Positions 5,605 through 5,790 of a stretch of 5,790 bases of DNA are shown one piece after another (position 1 is the stretch's first letter; each line of letters opens with the position of its first letter). The translations under genes were made by a program, and so were the position numbers. The notes under the pieces are model-generated. The model ran no database searches and had not been told where the DNA came from. It worked only from the letters and a program-made list of their open reading frames with translations. Origin of the DNA: DAOVQB01 sp023128935 (GTDB taxonomy: Bacteria; Eisenbacteria; RBG-16-71-46; CAIMUX01; WJJG01); contig DAOVQB010000242.1 in assembly GCA_030628905.1 (NCBI GenBank), forward strand, positions 1 to 5,790, written 5' to 3'.

Positions 5605-5790
5605 TGCGGCCGGAAGTCAAGCTGTAAGGCAGACACTGAATTTTGGGACAAACCATCCCCTCGGCGCCAGGGGGCGCTTTTCTGAAGCGCGCGGGCCGCG
5701 TGGCCCCTCGGCGGGCGGAACGGCCAAGGCCGCGCAGGGGAGAAGGATCTCTCGGGGAACCCTCCGCCTTTATGGACGCCAGGGCTTCTC
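5605..5790. other. GC-rich, palindrome-rich right end without a supported gene
   Basis: Beyond the promoter the sequence becomes strongly GC-rich. It contains consecutive small inverted repeats: GCGCTT/AAGCGC (5674-5679 with 5685-5690), GGGCC/GGCCC (5693-5697 with 5702-5706), and the near-palindrome CGGCCAAGGCCG (5721-5732). The 10-mer CCCCTCGGCG occurs twice, at 5657-5666 and 5704-5713. Several frames stay open to the right edge, as is usual for GC-rich DNA, including a minus-strand frame down to TAG at 5491-5489. Their translations are Arg/Pro/Gly-rich with no motif I recognise. It could be intergenic repeat DNA, a remnant of a mobile element, or the end of a gene lying mainly outside the window. 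Confidence 0.4.

Overview
The window is a cell-surface polysaccharide locus from a bacterium with fairly high GC (about 60% by eye). Spacing is compact, Shine-Dalgarno sites are clear, and one promoter close to the sigma-70 consensus is visible. The gene set (CapA-type metallophosphatase, PaaK/CapK-type adenylating enzyme, GT4 glycosyltransferase, UDP-GlcNAc 2-epimerase) fits a capsule, O-antigen or exopolysaccharide cluster. The sequence does not allow a confident taxonomic call. Such mixed loci are common in Gram-negative environmental bacteria, and that is an inference.

Layout from left to right. Positions 1-144 (minus) hold the first 48 codons of a secreted protein that runs off the left edge. 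Positions 145-509 are a divergent intergenic region with no convincing gene. Then come two plus-strand genes, a CapA-like protein (510-1613) and a CapK/phenylacetate-CoA-ligase-like enzyme (1678-3009), separated by 64 bases and probably co-transcribed. Two minus-strand genes face them: a GT4 glycosyltransferase (5437-4235) followed by a wecB-type epimerase (4181-3006). The two gene pairs converge so tightly that the stop codons of the CapK-like gene and wecB interleave within four bases (3006-3009). The minus-strand pair is preceded by a strong promoter (5604-5577) and a leader of about 133 nt that can form alternative hairpins. Positions 5605-5790 are GC-rich, full of small palindromes, and hold no gene I can support.

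How the genes may work together: WecB converts UDP-GlcNAc to UDP-ManNAc, and the GT4 enzyme would transfer an activated sugar onto a growing lipid-linked glycan. The CapK-like enzyme has the adenylate-forming fold motifs and probably activates a carboxylic acid. Together with the CapA-like metallophosphatase, this suggests a glycan carrying an acyl, aryl or amide decoration. That last point is inference. No polymerase, flippase, exporter or WecC dehydrogenase is present in the window, so the pathway must continue outside it. I found no RNA gene, CRISPR array or recognisable insertion sequence. The most unusual items are the CapA/CapK pair with altered signature residues, the structured leader of the glycosyltransferase operon, and the truncated secreted protein at the left edge.
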